Made by a program: the position numbers and the translations under genes
From: Cutibacterium acnes
Lineage (GTDB): Bacteria; Actinomycetota; Actinomycetes; Propionibacteriales; Propionibacteriaceae
Length of the DNA: 64,000 nt
Direction: 5' to 3'
Assembly: GCF_003030305.1 (NCBI RefSeq)
Contig: NZ_CP023676.1
Coordinates: 1,550,001-1,614,000 of the forward strand
Notes under the pieces: model-generated
Seen by the model: only the letters and a program-made list of their open reading frames with translations
Databases searched by the model: none
Told to the model about the DNA's origin: nothing
Shown: positions 8,910-15,829 of the stretch, in pieces
Numbering within the stretch: position 1 is the first letter of the stretch
Layout: every line of letters begins with the position of its first letter

Positions 8910-9997
8910 CCGCCCAGAGTTCTTCCACTCAAGCCAGGCACGGCATGACCACCGACAACGAAGTCCTGCTGGAGGTCAAGGGTCTGTGCGTCGATTACGT
9001 CACCGAGTCCGGAAACATCCGCGCCTGTGACAACGTCAACTTCCTCCTTCGACGCGGCGAAATCCTTGGCGTCGCCGGTGAGTCGGCGTGTGGAAAGTCG
9101 ACCCTGCTCAACGCACTCGGACGCCTGCAGCGGATGCCTGCCGCCACGAGCGCTGGCCAGATCCTCTTCCATGATCGCAACGGCAGCGTCACCGACCTGG
9201 CGACCCTGTCCGAAGCGGACCTCAAGCCGTATCGATGGACCAAGATCGCCGTCGTCATGCAGTCGGCAATGGCCTGCCTCAACCCCATCCTCAAACTGTC
9301 CGAGCAGTTCATCGACGTCCAGCGCGCCCATGATCCCTCGTTGGCAGAGAAGGATGCGTTGACCAAGTCCGCCGAGCTCTTGGAGGCGGTCGGGATCTCC
9401 GCAGACCGACTCTCGTCTTTCCCCTTCCAGCTCTCAGGTGGCATGCAGCAGCGTGCCCTCATCGCGCTGTCCTTGGTGTGCGAGCCGGATCTGGTTCTCA
9501 TGGACGAGCCCACCACGGCCGTCGACGTCGTCATGCAGCGACAGATCCTTCAGGAGGTGCTAGCGGCCCAGAAGAGACTCGGATTCTCGATCGTCTTCGT
9601 CACCCACGACCTGTCCCTCCTCATGGAGATCTCGGACAAGATAGCGATCATGTACGCCGGACAGATCGTCGAGGTTGGCACCCCGGCACGATTCCACTCC
9701 AGTGCCCGTCACCCGTACACCCGCGGTCTGCGTCTGGCCTTCCCGCCGCTGAGCGAGCCACTGCGTCGACTCGAAGGCATCAAGGGTTCTCCCCCTGACC
9801 TTCTCGACCTGCCAACCGGTTGTGCCTTCGCTCCGCGGTGCGAATTTGCCATGCCGATCTGTCATCAACGAATCCCCGAGCTTCGCACCATCGACGAGGG
9901 AGCGTCTGCCTGCTACCTGTCAAACGGAGAGCTTTCCGATCAAGAACTGGCGGACCAGCAGAAGCAGGCCACGAATCATGAGGAGGCGATCGCATGA
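8906..9997 (+). CDS. ABC transporter ATP-binding protein (DppD-like)
   Basis: This 363-residue ATPase energises the importer. It has Walker A GESACGKST, where Ala-Cys replaces the more usual Gly-Ser. It also has the signature LSGGMQQRALIALSL, Walker B LVLMDEPTTAVD and the switch His in VFVTHDLSLL. A C-terminal oligopeptide-ABC domain with a Cys-containing segment (GCAFAPRCEFAMPICHQ) follows, typical of DppD/OppD proteins. The start ATG 8906 overlaps the permease stop. A second in-frame ATG at 8945 (MTTDNEVLLEVKG) is an alternative start. Confidence 0.92.
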   Translation: MTAQSSSTQARHGMTTDNEVLLEVKGLCVDYVTESGNIRACDNVNFLLRRGEILGVAGESACGKSTLLNALGRLQRMPAATSAGQILFHDRNGSVTDLATLSEADLKPYRWTKIAVVMQSAMACLNPILKLSEQFIDVQRAHDPSLAEKDALTKSAELLEAVGISADRLSSFPFQLSGGMQQRALIALSLVCEPDLVLMDEPTTAVDVVMQRQILQEVLAAQKRLGFSIVFVTHDLSLLMEISDKIAIMYAGQIVEVGTPARFHSSARHPYTRGLRLAFPPLSEPLRRLEGIKGSPPDLLDLPTGCAFAPRCEFAMPICHQRIPELRTIDEGASACYLSNGELSDQELADQQKQATNHEEAIA

Positions 9998-11025
9998 CCG
10001 GCGCCCACGTCGACGACCGCACCGCGGTCCTTGAGGCACGCAACGTCAGTCTGGATTTCGACGGCACGGATTCGTCAGGATCCAAGGTGACCATCCACGC
10101 CCTCGACCGCGTCAACCTGACCATTCACCGCGGCGAGATCACTGCCCTCGTCGGTGAGTCGGGTTCCGGCAAAACGTCGATCGCCCGTCTTTTCGCCCTG
10201 ATCTACAAGCCCACGAGCGGCGAGCTCTACCGTAACGGCGAGTTGGTGCACGTGCACGGCAAGCGTGCCGAACGTGCCTACTATCGAGATGTCCAGCTCA
10301 TCTACCAGGACCCTTTCGCATCCCTCAACGGACTGAAGAAGATCTCGACAATCCTGGGCCGGGTCTTCAAGATCCACTACCCGAAGATGCGTCGCAAGGA
10401 AATTGCTCAGCGGATTGACGACGTCTTAACAAAGGTCAACATGACACCGCCGTCGCGCTACCTCAACCGCTACCCCACTGACCTTTCGGGTGGTCAGCGT
10501 CAGCGCATCGCCATCGCCCGAGCTCTGGCGGTCAGCCCGCAGGTTTTGCTGGCCGACGAACCAACATCGATGCTCGACGCCTCCATCCGTCTGGACGTTC
10601 TCAACCTGCTGTCGGATCTGCGTGAGACCGAAGGAGTGTCGGTCCTCTACATCACCCATGACATCGCATCCGCGCGCTACATCTGTGACCGCATCAACGT
10701 CATGTACGGCGGTCGCATCGTCGAAGCTGGCCCGACTAAGCAGATCATCAGCGACACCATTCACCCCTATACCCGCCTCCTCTTGTCCGCCGCGCCCGAT
10801 CCGGCTCGGTACAAGGGATCGGCCAACAGCACCGCGATCGATATTCTCGAAGGCGCCCCCATGAATAACTCCGTGAGGGTTAAAGGATGTCGTTTCGCAC
10901 CATTATGTCCGTTGGCACAACCCCGTTGCACCGAGGAGGAGTTGCCTAAGTTCCACAGCGAGGACGGCACTCGGGAAGTCACATGCTGGGAGGCGGAAGA
11001 ACGGAGGGAATTCCATCGAGTATGA
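9994..11025 (+). CDS. ABC transporter ATP-binding protein (DppF-like)
   Basis: This second ATPase of 343 residues is the partner of the preceding one. It shows Walker A GESGSGKTS, Q-loop IYQDPFASLNG, signature LSGGQRQRIAIARAL, Walker B LLADEPTSMLD and the switch His in YITHDIAS. Its C-terminal motif CRFAPLCPLAQPRC matches the OppF/DppF tail. Its ATG overlaps the stop of the first ATPase gene by four bases, indicating coupled translation. Heterodimeric ATPases of this class drive import by periplasm- or surface-binding-protein-dependent systems. Confidence 0.92.
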   Translation: MTGAHVDDRTAVLEARNVSLDFDGTDSSGSKVTIHALDRVNLTIHRGEITALVGESGSGKTSIARLFALIYKPTSGELYRNGELVHVHGKRAERAYYRDVQLIYQDPFASLNGLKKISTILGRVFKIHYPKMRRKEIAQRIDDVLTKVNMTPPSRYLNRYPTDLSGGQRQRIAIARALAVSPQVLLADEPTSMLDASIRLDVLNLLSDLRETEGVSVLYITHDIASARYICDRINVMYGGRIVEAGPTKQIISDTIHPYTRLLLSAAPDPARYKGSANSTAIDILEGAPMNNSVRVKGCRFAPLCPLAQPRCTEEELPKFHSEDGTREVTCWEAEERREFHRV

Positions 11026-11071
11026 CAATACGTTCTGGTATGTTCTCTCCATAGAAGGCAGTCATTGATTT

Positions 11072-11111
11072 TGTCTCCAAAAAGACACATTAATACCCAA
11101 ATGAGGGTATT
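11072..11111 (+). promoter_or_regulatory. Two small stem-loops in the leader of the solute-binding protein
   Basis: TGTCT (11072-11076) pairs with AGACA (11083-11087). AATACCC (11092-11098) pairs with GGGTATT (11105-11111) across a six-base loop. The second stem contains most of the GAGGG ribosome-binding sequence (11103-11107) of the gene starting at 11117, so folding could limit translation. The regulatory role is inferred from the position alone. Confidence 0.4.
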
Positions 11112-11116
11112 TTAAC

Positions 11117-12832
11117 ATGGACCCGAAACCACTTAGTTTTCCAATTTCGCGGCGATCCTTGCTCTTCACCGCAGGGTCGGTTGCCCTCACCATTCCGCTG
11201 CTGAGCGCATGCGGCAGTGGTGACACTGACGCCAAGGGCAGCAGAAGCAAGAAGGGCACCATCGCCAAAGACGGCGTATTGACCATCGGCGCCGCAGTCT
11301 CGACCTCGAACGTCTTCCCCCACAACTTCAACGTGTTCGGCGGTGGTGATTCCGCTCCTGGCAACGCCATGTTCTGGGAGACCTTGTTCCGCATCTCCTC
11401 CAAGGACGGCATGAAGCTGGTGCCGAATCTCGCTAAGGAGGTCAAGTACACCAGCGGCGGCAAGGTCGCAACGTACAAGCTGCGCGACGACGTCACCTGG
11501 AATGACGGAAAGCCGTTCACCTCGAAGGACGTTGCCTTCACCTATGGCTTCATCTTCGGCCCACCCGGACAATCCACCGAGAAGGATTTCAAGTGGCTCG
11601 CTAAGCCGATTGAAACCCCCGATAAGCACACCGTTGTGGTTACCTATAATGAGCCTCAGTATACTGAGGATATTCCGCTCTCGCTGTACTTCCCGATTTA
11701 CCCGGAGCACATTTACAGCAAGGTTGACCACCAGAATTATGTGGACAAGAATCCGGTTGGAACCGGTCCTGGAAAGCTGAAGTCTTTCGCCGGCCAGCTC
11801 ATTGAAATCGACATTCGTGACGATTACTGGGGCAAGAAGCCCAAGGGCGTCAAGACCATCAAGCTGGTGCCGGCAGGAACCGCTGGCAACATTCAGTCCC
11901 AGATCACCCAGGGCAAGGTCGACTGGGCCGAGGGCGGCGACCCTGGCGTCATCACCAGCTTCCTCCCGATGGACAAGGACCACAACGGCTACAACTACTA
12001 CGCCGACGGTTCGACCCGAGGAATCATCCTATCGACCCACTCCCTGCCGACCTCCGACGTGGCCGTTCGCAAGGCCCTGCGAGCTAGCGTAGACATGGGC
12101 GTCGTCGCCAAGGCTGGCGGTGTCGGATACACCGTGCCCAGCGTGACCGGCCTGGATCCTGTCATCTACGCCAACATGCTGAAGCCGGAGTTCAAGAAGC
12201 CGATGGCTCCGGATGTCGAGGCTGCCAAGAAGTTCCTCAAGGATGCCGGCTGGACCGTTCAGAATGGCAACCTCTGCAAGGACGGCAAGGAATACCCGCT
12301 CCAGCTGACCATTCGTAATGACAACCCGGTCGAGATGGCCACTATGCCGATCGTCGTCTCCCAGTGGAAGGACAACCTGGGCATCAACGTCAAGTTCACC
12401 CCGCTGCCCAAGGAAGTCTTCGACCCCGCCCAGGCCATGGGCGAGTATGACATGTCGCTGTGGACGACCAACGCCGCCGGTGGCGCGTTCAACGCCTACA
12501 CGATGTACATGCAGACGAAGAACTACAAACTTGGCGACAAGAAGGCCGACGGCAACTACGGTCGCTGGAAGTGCTCCAAGGAAGCCGACGAAGCCATCGC
12601 GAACCTCCCGAAAGTGCCGCAGGACGACATCAAGGAGATCACTCGTCGTCGCCAGATCCTGCAACAGGCCGTCTACGACGATGCCCCGTACATTCCGGTG
12701 CAGAACTCGGGTACTGGCGGCATGTACACCACCAAGAAGTGGAGCGGCCTCAAGAAGGCGGAGGACGTCGACTACTTTCCGCGCGCCAGTGGCTACAACA
12801 ATATGATTCACACGGTCAACGACTTCGACTGA
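11117..12832 (+). CDS. ABC transporter solute-binding lipoprotein (SBP family 5)
   Basis: This 571-residue extracellular binding protein captures the substrate for the importer. Its N-terminus has a twin-arginine-like motif (ISRRSLLF), a hydrophobic stretch and a lipobox (LLSACGS). It should therefore be a membrane-anchored lipoprotein. The body shows family 5 hallmarks: LVPNLAKEVKYT, YKLRDDVTWNDGKPFTSKDV and the C-terminal RRRQILQQAVYDDAPYIPV. Family 5 proteins bind peptides, glycopeptides, nickel or oligosaccharides. Unusually for such operons the binding protein comes after the permeases and ATPases, with a 91-base leader of its own. Confidence 0.92.
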   Translation: MDPKPLSFPISRRSLLFTAGSVALTIPLLSACGSGDTDAKGSRSKKGTIAKDGVLTIGAAVSTSNVFPHNFNVFGGGDSAPGNAMFWETLFRISSKDGMKLVPNLAKEVKYTSGGKVATYKLRDDVTWNDGKPFTSKDVAFTYGFIFGPPGQSTEKDFKWLAKPIETPDKHTVVVTYNEPQYTEDIPLSLYFPIYPEHIYSKVDHQNYVDKNPVGTGPGKLKSFAGQLIEIDIRDDYWGKKPKGVKTIKLVPAGTAGNIQSQITQGKVDWAEGGDPGVITSFLPMDKDHNGYNYYADGSTRGIILSTHSLPTSDVAVRKALRASVDMGVVAKAGGVGYTVPSVTGLDPVIYANMLKPEFKKPMAPDVEAAKKFLKDAGWTVQNGNLCKDGKEYPLQLTIRNDNPVEMATMPIVVSQWKDNLGINVKFTPLPKEVFDPAQAMGEYDMSLWTTNAAGGAFNAYTMYMQTKNYKLGDKKADGNYGRWKCSKEADEAIANLPKVPQDDIKEITRRRQILQQAVYDDAPYIPVQNSGTGGMYTTKKWSGLKKAEDVDYFPRASGYNNMIHTVNDFD

Positions 12833-12845
12833 TGTAATCATGAAT

Positions 12846-12877
12846 GATGCCTGGGGCCTTACGGAGCCCCGGGCATC
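12846..12877 (+). terminator. Intercistronic stem-loop between binding protein and GH18 gene
   Basis: GATGCCTGGGGC and GCCCCGGGCATC form a 12-base stem with one G-T pair and an eight-base loop. No T-run follows. It may act as a partial terminator, or protect the binding-protein mRNA so that this product exceeds the enzyme encoded downstream. Confidence 0.5.
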
Positions 12878-12907
12878 GTCCCGCTCTCCCCACAACCAGA
12901 GGTTCTG

Positions 12908-13744
12908 ATGCCAACCGATCACCGGATCGTGGCCTACCACCAGACCCATGGGCACGGCGACACCTTCGTCGATCTGTCCCCCCTGGGAGCGAGCGCCCCA
13001 CTCACCCACCTCATCGTCGCGGCCTTGCACATTGCCGACGACGGCACCGTCATTCTCAATGATCATCCGGTTGACGACGACTACCACACCCAGTTGTGGG
13101 ACCAGCTCGATGCGGTGAGATCGCGCGGTGTCCGCGTCCTCGCCATGGTCGGCGGCTGGGCCCCGGGCACGATGTGCAAACTCGACGGCGAATCATTGTC
13201 GATCTACTACCCCGGGCTACGAGATTTCCTAACGCAACGCCATTTCGACGGTATCGACATCGACGTCGAGCAAGAGATGTCCTTGCCCGGTGTGTGCACC
13301 CTCATCGAAAGGTTCCGCTCAGACTTCGACGAGGACTTCGAGATCGTTCTTGCTCCTGTTGCCTCGGCCCTTCATGGTGACGCCAACCTGTCTGGCTTCG
13401 ACTATCAAGAACTCCACCAGCTGCGTGGGGACGACATCGACTTCTACAACGCGCAGTTCTACTCAGGTTTCGGCTCCCTTGCGAGCCCTGACGACTACAT
13501 CTCCATTGTCGAGCACAGCATCATCCCGGTGAATAAGATCGTCACTGGGATGGCTGGCAGTCCAGACGCCGCACAGGGTTTCGTCGACATGGCCACTGTG
13601 TCAGACACCATTTCCACGCTGTGCCAGCGCTACCCAAATTTCGGCGGTGTCGACGTCTGGGAATACCCCTTGGCGTTACCAGGAGCGCCGGACCATCCTG
13701 ACCAATGGGTTCATGTCATGCATCACGCGATGTCTCACCGCTGA
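12908..13744 (+). CDS. GH18 glycoside hydrolase, probable endo-beta-N-acetylglucosaminidase
   Basis: This 278-residue single-domain protein has the GH18 catalytic motif DxxDxDxE as DGIDIDVE at residues 114-121, with Glu121 the expected acid. Other family features are VLAMVGGWAPGT (substrate-binding strand 3) and DFYNAQFYSGFG. Its small size, lacking chitin-binding domains, fits endoglycosidases that cut the GlcNAc-GlcNAc core of N-glycans better than secreted chitinases. There is no signal peptide, so it would act inside the cell after import. It follows the binding-protein gene by 75 bases on the same strand. A chitinase-like or other GH18 role cannot be excluded. Confidence 0.78.
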   Translation: MPTDHRIVAYHQTHGHGDTFVDLSPLGASAPLTHLIVAALHIADDGTVILNDHPVDDDYHTQLWDQLDAVRSRGVRVLAMVGGWAPGTMCKLDGESLSIYYPGLRDFLTQRHFDGIDIDVEQEMSLPGVCTLIERFRSDFDEDFEIVLAPVASALHGDANLSGFDYQELHQLRGDDIDFYNAQFYSGFGSLASPDDYISIVEHSIIPVNKIVTGMAGSPDAAQGFVDMATVSDTISTLCQRYPNFGGVDVWEYPLALPGAPDHPDQWVHVMHHAMSHR

Positions 13745-13811
13745 CACCTACCACCACCCCCTATTTCACACGACGTGTCCATGACCATTCATCCCGACGC
13801 CTTTCGCACCC

Positions 13812-14045
13812 TTGGAGGAGTTGACCTTAGCCGATTTCAACGATGCCCGGCCGAACAAGACACTGTCCCAAATAAACCTCGTGCGCACAAGCATTAATCA
13901 TATTTCCGAGCGGGTATCCTTCACCTTGACGAGCGGAATCCTCTCCCGCGATCCTATTCCCAAGGGATCGGCAGCCGATGTCGCCAACGCTTTCCGAAAA
14001 TCCGTCGAGGGTGGAGCAATTGGGACGGTGATAATTCTGCCATAA
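13812..14045 (+). pseudogene. Short possible remnant, weakly like the C-terminus of a zinc-type dehydrogenase
   Basis: A 77-codon open frame ends with ADVANAFRKSVEGGAIGT followed by VIILP. This resembles the last helix and strand of medium-chain (quinone oxidoreductase-like) dehydrogenases, where a 'GKIVL' strand ends the protein. No cofactor-binding domain is present upstream. GGAGG lies just before an in-frame codon, but the segment is more AT-rich than its neighbours. It may be the tail of a decayed gene or a chance frame. The rest of 13745-14087 holds no recognisable gene. Confidence 0.25.
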
Positions 14046-14087
14046 CCCCCAAAGCGGAATAGCGTGAGCAGGATTCTCCAGCATCTA

Positions 14088-14561
14088 CTAATGCGGGAAT
14101 CTTTCATGCAAAGCGGCATTAACCATTTCCGGCACAAATTCGGATACATTGCCGCCATTACAAGCAGCAGAGCGAATCATCGAGGAGCTGATCGTGCCGA
14201 ATTCACGGCCGGCCGGGAGCAAAATCGTTTCAATACCACTCATAGCCTTATTGAGGTGAGCCATCTGGAGTTCGTAGTCGAAGTCGCCACCAAATCGCAA
14301 CCCGCGGATGATCGCGTCAGCTCCCATTTCGGTGCAGAAGTCGACCAGCAGTCCGTCAACGAGCGCCACCTCGACACCGGGAATATCAGCGACAGCATCG
14401 TTAACGAAGGCCACCCGCTCATCCATGGAGAAGATGCCGTTCTTCGCGGAGTTCATGGCCACTCCGACGACGACCTCGTCGACGAGTTCGGCCGCTCGGG
14501 TCACGATGTCAACGTGACCGAGGGTGATGGGGTCGAATGACCCTGAGAAGACTGCTTTCAC
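14088..14561 (-). CDS. coaD: Phosphopantetheine adenylyltransferase
   Basis: CoaD transfers AMP from ATP to 4'-phosphopantetheine, the penultimate step of coenzyme A synthesis. The 157-residue length is normal. The nucleotidyltransferase motif appears as SGSFDPITLGHVDIV, with T/HxGH at residues 13-16. The RGLRFGGDFDYELQMAHLN segment and the C-terminal SSSMIR motif are family-specific. Its ATG overlaps the stop of the upstream rsmD gene by four bases. The rsmD-coaD pairing is widely conserved. Confidence 0.97.
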   Translation of the reverse strand: MKAVFSGSFDPITLGHVDIVTRAAELVDEVVVGVAMNSAKNGIFSMDERVAFVNDAVADIPGVEVALVDGLLVDFCTEMGADAIIRGLRFGGDFDYELQMAHLNKAMSGIETILLPAGREFGTISSSMIRSAACNGGNVSEFVPEMVNAALHERFPH

Positions 14562-15166
14562 TGCTGCTCCCTGCCCGCATCTACCTCCGGCTCACCGGTA
14601 CGTTGGGCGTAATAGACAACTGTCTCACCGTAGCGAGAATTCCACGACTCGTATCCATCCGGAAAACGGGGATCCCGACTTCTCCGTGATCTCTCGACTA
14701 CGAGCAGACCGTTGTGGGCGAGGGCCCCGTCGCACGCTGTCAAGATGAGGCTATCCATGTCGTCGGCGGCGAGGTCGTAGGGCGGATCGAACCAAACGAC
14801 GTCAAAGACGCGGTGGTTCTGGGCGAGGAAAGCCGTCACCGTCTGGGACGACACCTCGATCCTCAACCGGGTTGTCCGAGAATTATCTTTCATGACATTG
14901 CAGGCGCAGCGATCGCGGTCGACGGCAACCACCGTTGTGGCCCCCCTACTGGCAGCCTCTAAGGCCACGGCACCTGAACCAGCGAACAGATCGCAGAATG
15001 CCTGACCGGCCAATTGGACCTCGGGAACCTCATTAGCGGTCCCGTTCCATGCCGCCAAAGCGGAGAACACACCCTCACGTACCCGGTCGGTCGTCGGACG
15101 GGTCAGTCGTCCCGGCGGGGTAGTCAGACGTTGCCCGCCGGCACGTCCCGCAATAATCCTGCTCAC
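14558..15166 (-). CDS. rsmD: 16S rRNA (guanine(966)-N(2))-methyltransferase RsmD
   Basis: This 202-residue SAM-dependent enzyme methylates G966 of 16S rRNA. The N-terminus MSRIIAGRAGGQRL and PTTDRVREGVFSAL are typical of RsmD. The SAM-binding loop is FCDLFAGSGAVALEAASRGA and the catalytic motif is DPPY in VVWFDPPYDLA. It is co-transcribed with coaD, which starts inside its stop codon. Confidence 0.96.
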   Translation of the reverse strand: MSRIIAGRAGGQRLTTPPGRLTRPTTDRVREGVFSALAAWNGTANEVPEVQLAGQAFCDLFAGSGAVALEAASRGATTVVAVDRDRCACNVMKDNSRTTRLRIEVSSQTVTAFLAQNHRVFDVVWFDPPYDLAADDMDSLILTACDGALAHNGLLVVERSRRSRDPRFPDGYESWNSRYGETVVYYAQRTGEPEVDAGREQQ

Positions 15167-15302
15167 TGCTCCAGGCTAGCGGTACCAGATTCCCATTTCT
15201 CCAGCCACGTGCAGGGGTCATGTGGTATTCCGAGGTGAAGAACCTCGGTAACTTTGTGCCAGTCGACTCCCGAAGTGCGCCGCATTCCGGAAGAATAGGC
15301 CC

Positions 15303-15725
15303 ATGATCAATGAGGAGAACCCGATCACCGAGGTCCCGGAGGATAGCTGCTGGGGCTACCTGGATACCGCTGAGGTCGGTCGCCTGGCCACCAGTGTCAA
15401 TGACCAGCCCGAGGTATTCCCCGTCAACTACGTCGTTGACGGACAGAGCATCGTCTTCCGCACTGCTGCTGGTAGCAAACTGGAGGACATAGTCACGAAC
15501 AACCGCGTCGCCTTCGAGGCGGACGGCTGGACCGAGGAGGCCGGCTGGTCGGTCGTTTTGCGTGGCAAGGCCGAAATCATCACTGACGACGCCGAGCTTG
15601 CCCTGTGCGACAAGATGCCGCTACTCCCCTGGGTTCCCACTGTTAAGCGCAATTACGTTCGTGTCGAGGCTGATCAGATCACCGGACGCACCTTTGCCTT
15701 CGGGCCGGAGCCGAAAGGTAACTGA
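15303..15725 (+). CDS. Pyridoxamine 5'-phosphate oxidase family (flavin-binding) protein
   Basis: This 140-residue protein has the split-barrel FMN/F420-binding fold of the PPOX superfamily. Visible motifs are GRLATSVNDQPEVFPVNYVV, IVFRTAAGSKLEDI and GWSVVLRGKAEII. Members of this small type often bind flavin or F420 and reduce small molecules, or are of unknown role; the true pyridoxine biosynthesis enzyme is longer. It is monocistronic on the plus strand between divergent rsmD and convergent recG. A hairpin terminator follows. Confidence 0.85.
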   Translation: MINEENPITEVPEDSCWGYLDTAEVGRLATSVNDQPEVFPVNYVVDGQSIVFRTAAGSKLEDIVTNNRVAFEADGWTEEAGWSVVLRGKAEIITDDAELALCDKMPLLPWVPTVKRNYVRVEADQITGRTFAFGPEPKGN

Positions 15726-15738
15726 GACTAGTTCAGTA

Positions 15739-15766
15739 GGCCCGGATCGCTCTCGCGGTTCGGGCC
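15739..15766 (+). terminator. Stem-loop terminator after the PPOX-family gene
   Basis: GGCCCGGA pairs with TTCGGGCC (one G-T pair) around a 12-base loop, starting 14 bases after the stop codon. The short T-containing tract TTCATGAAGCTTC follows. Confidence 0.6.
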
Positions 15767-15829
15767 TTCATGAAGCTTCATAGCCGACGGCGCGGAGAGT
15801 CGGCTCAGTCTTCTTTAACGGGGGCCGGC

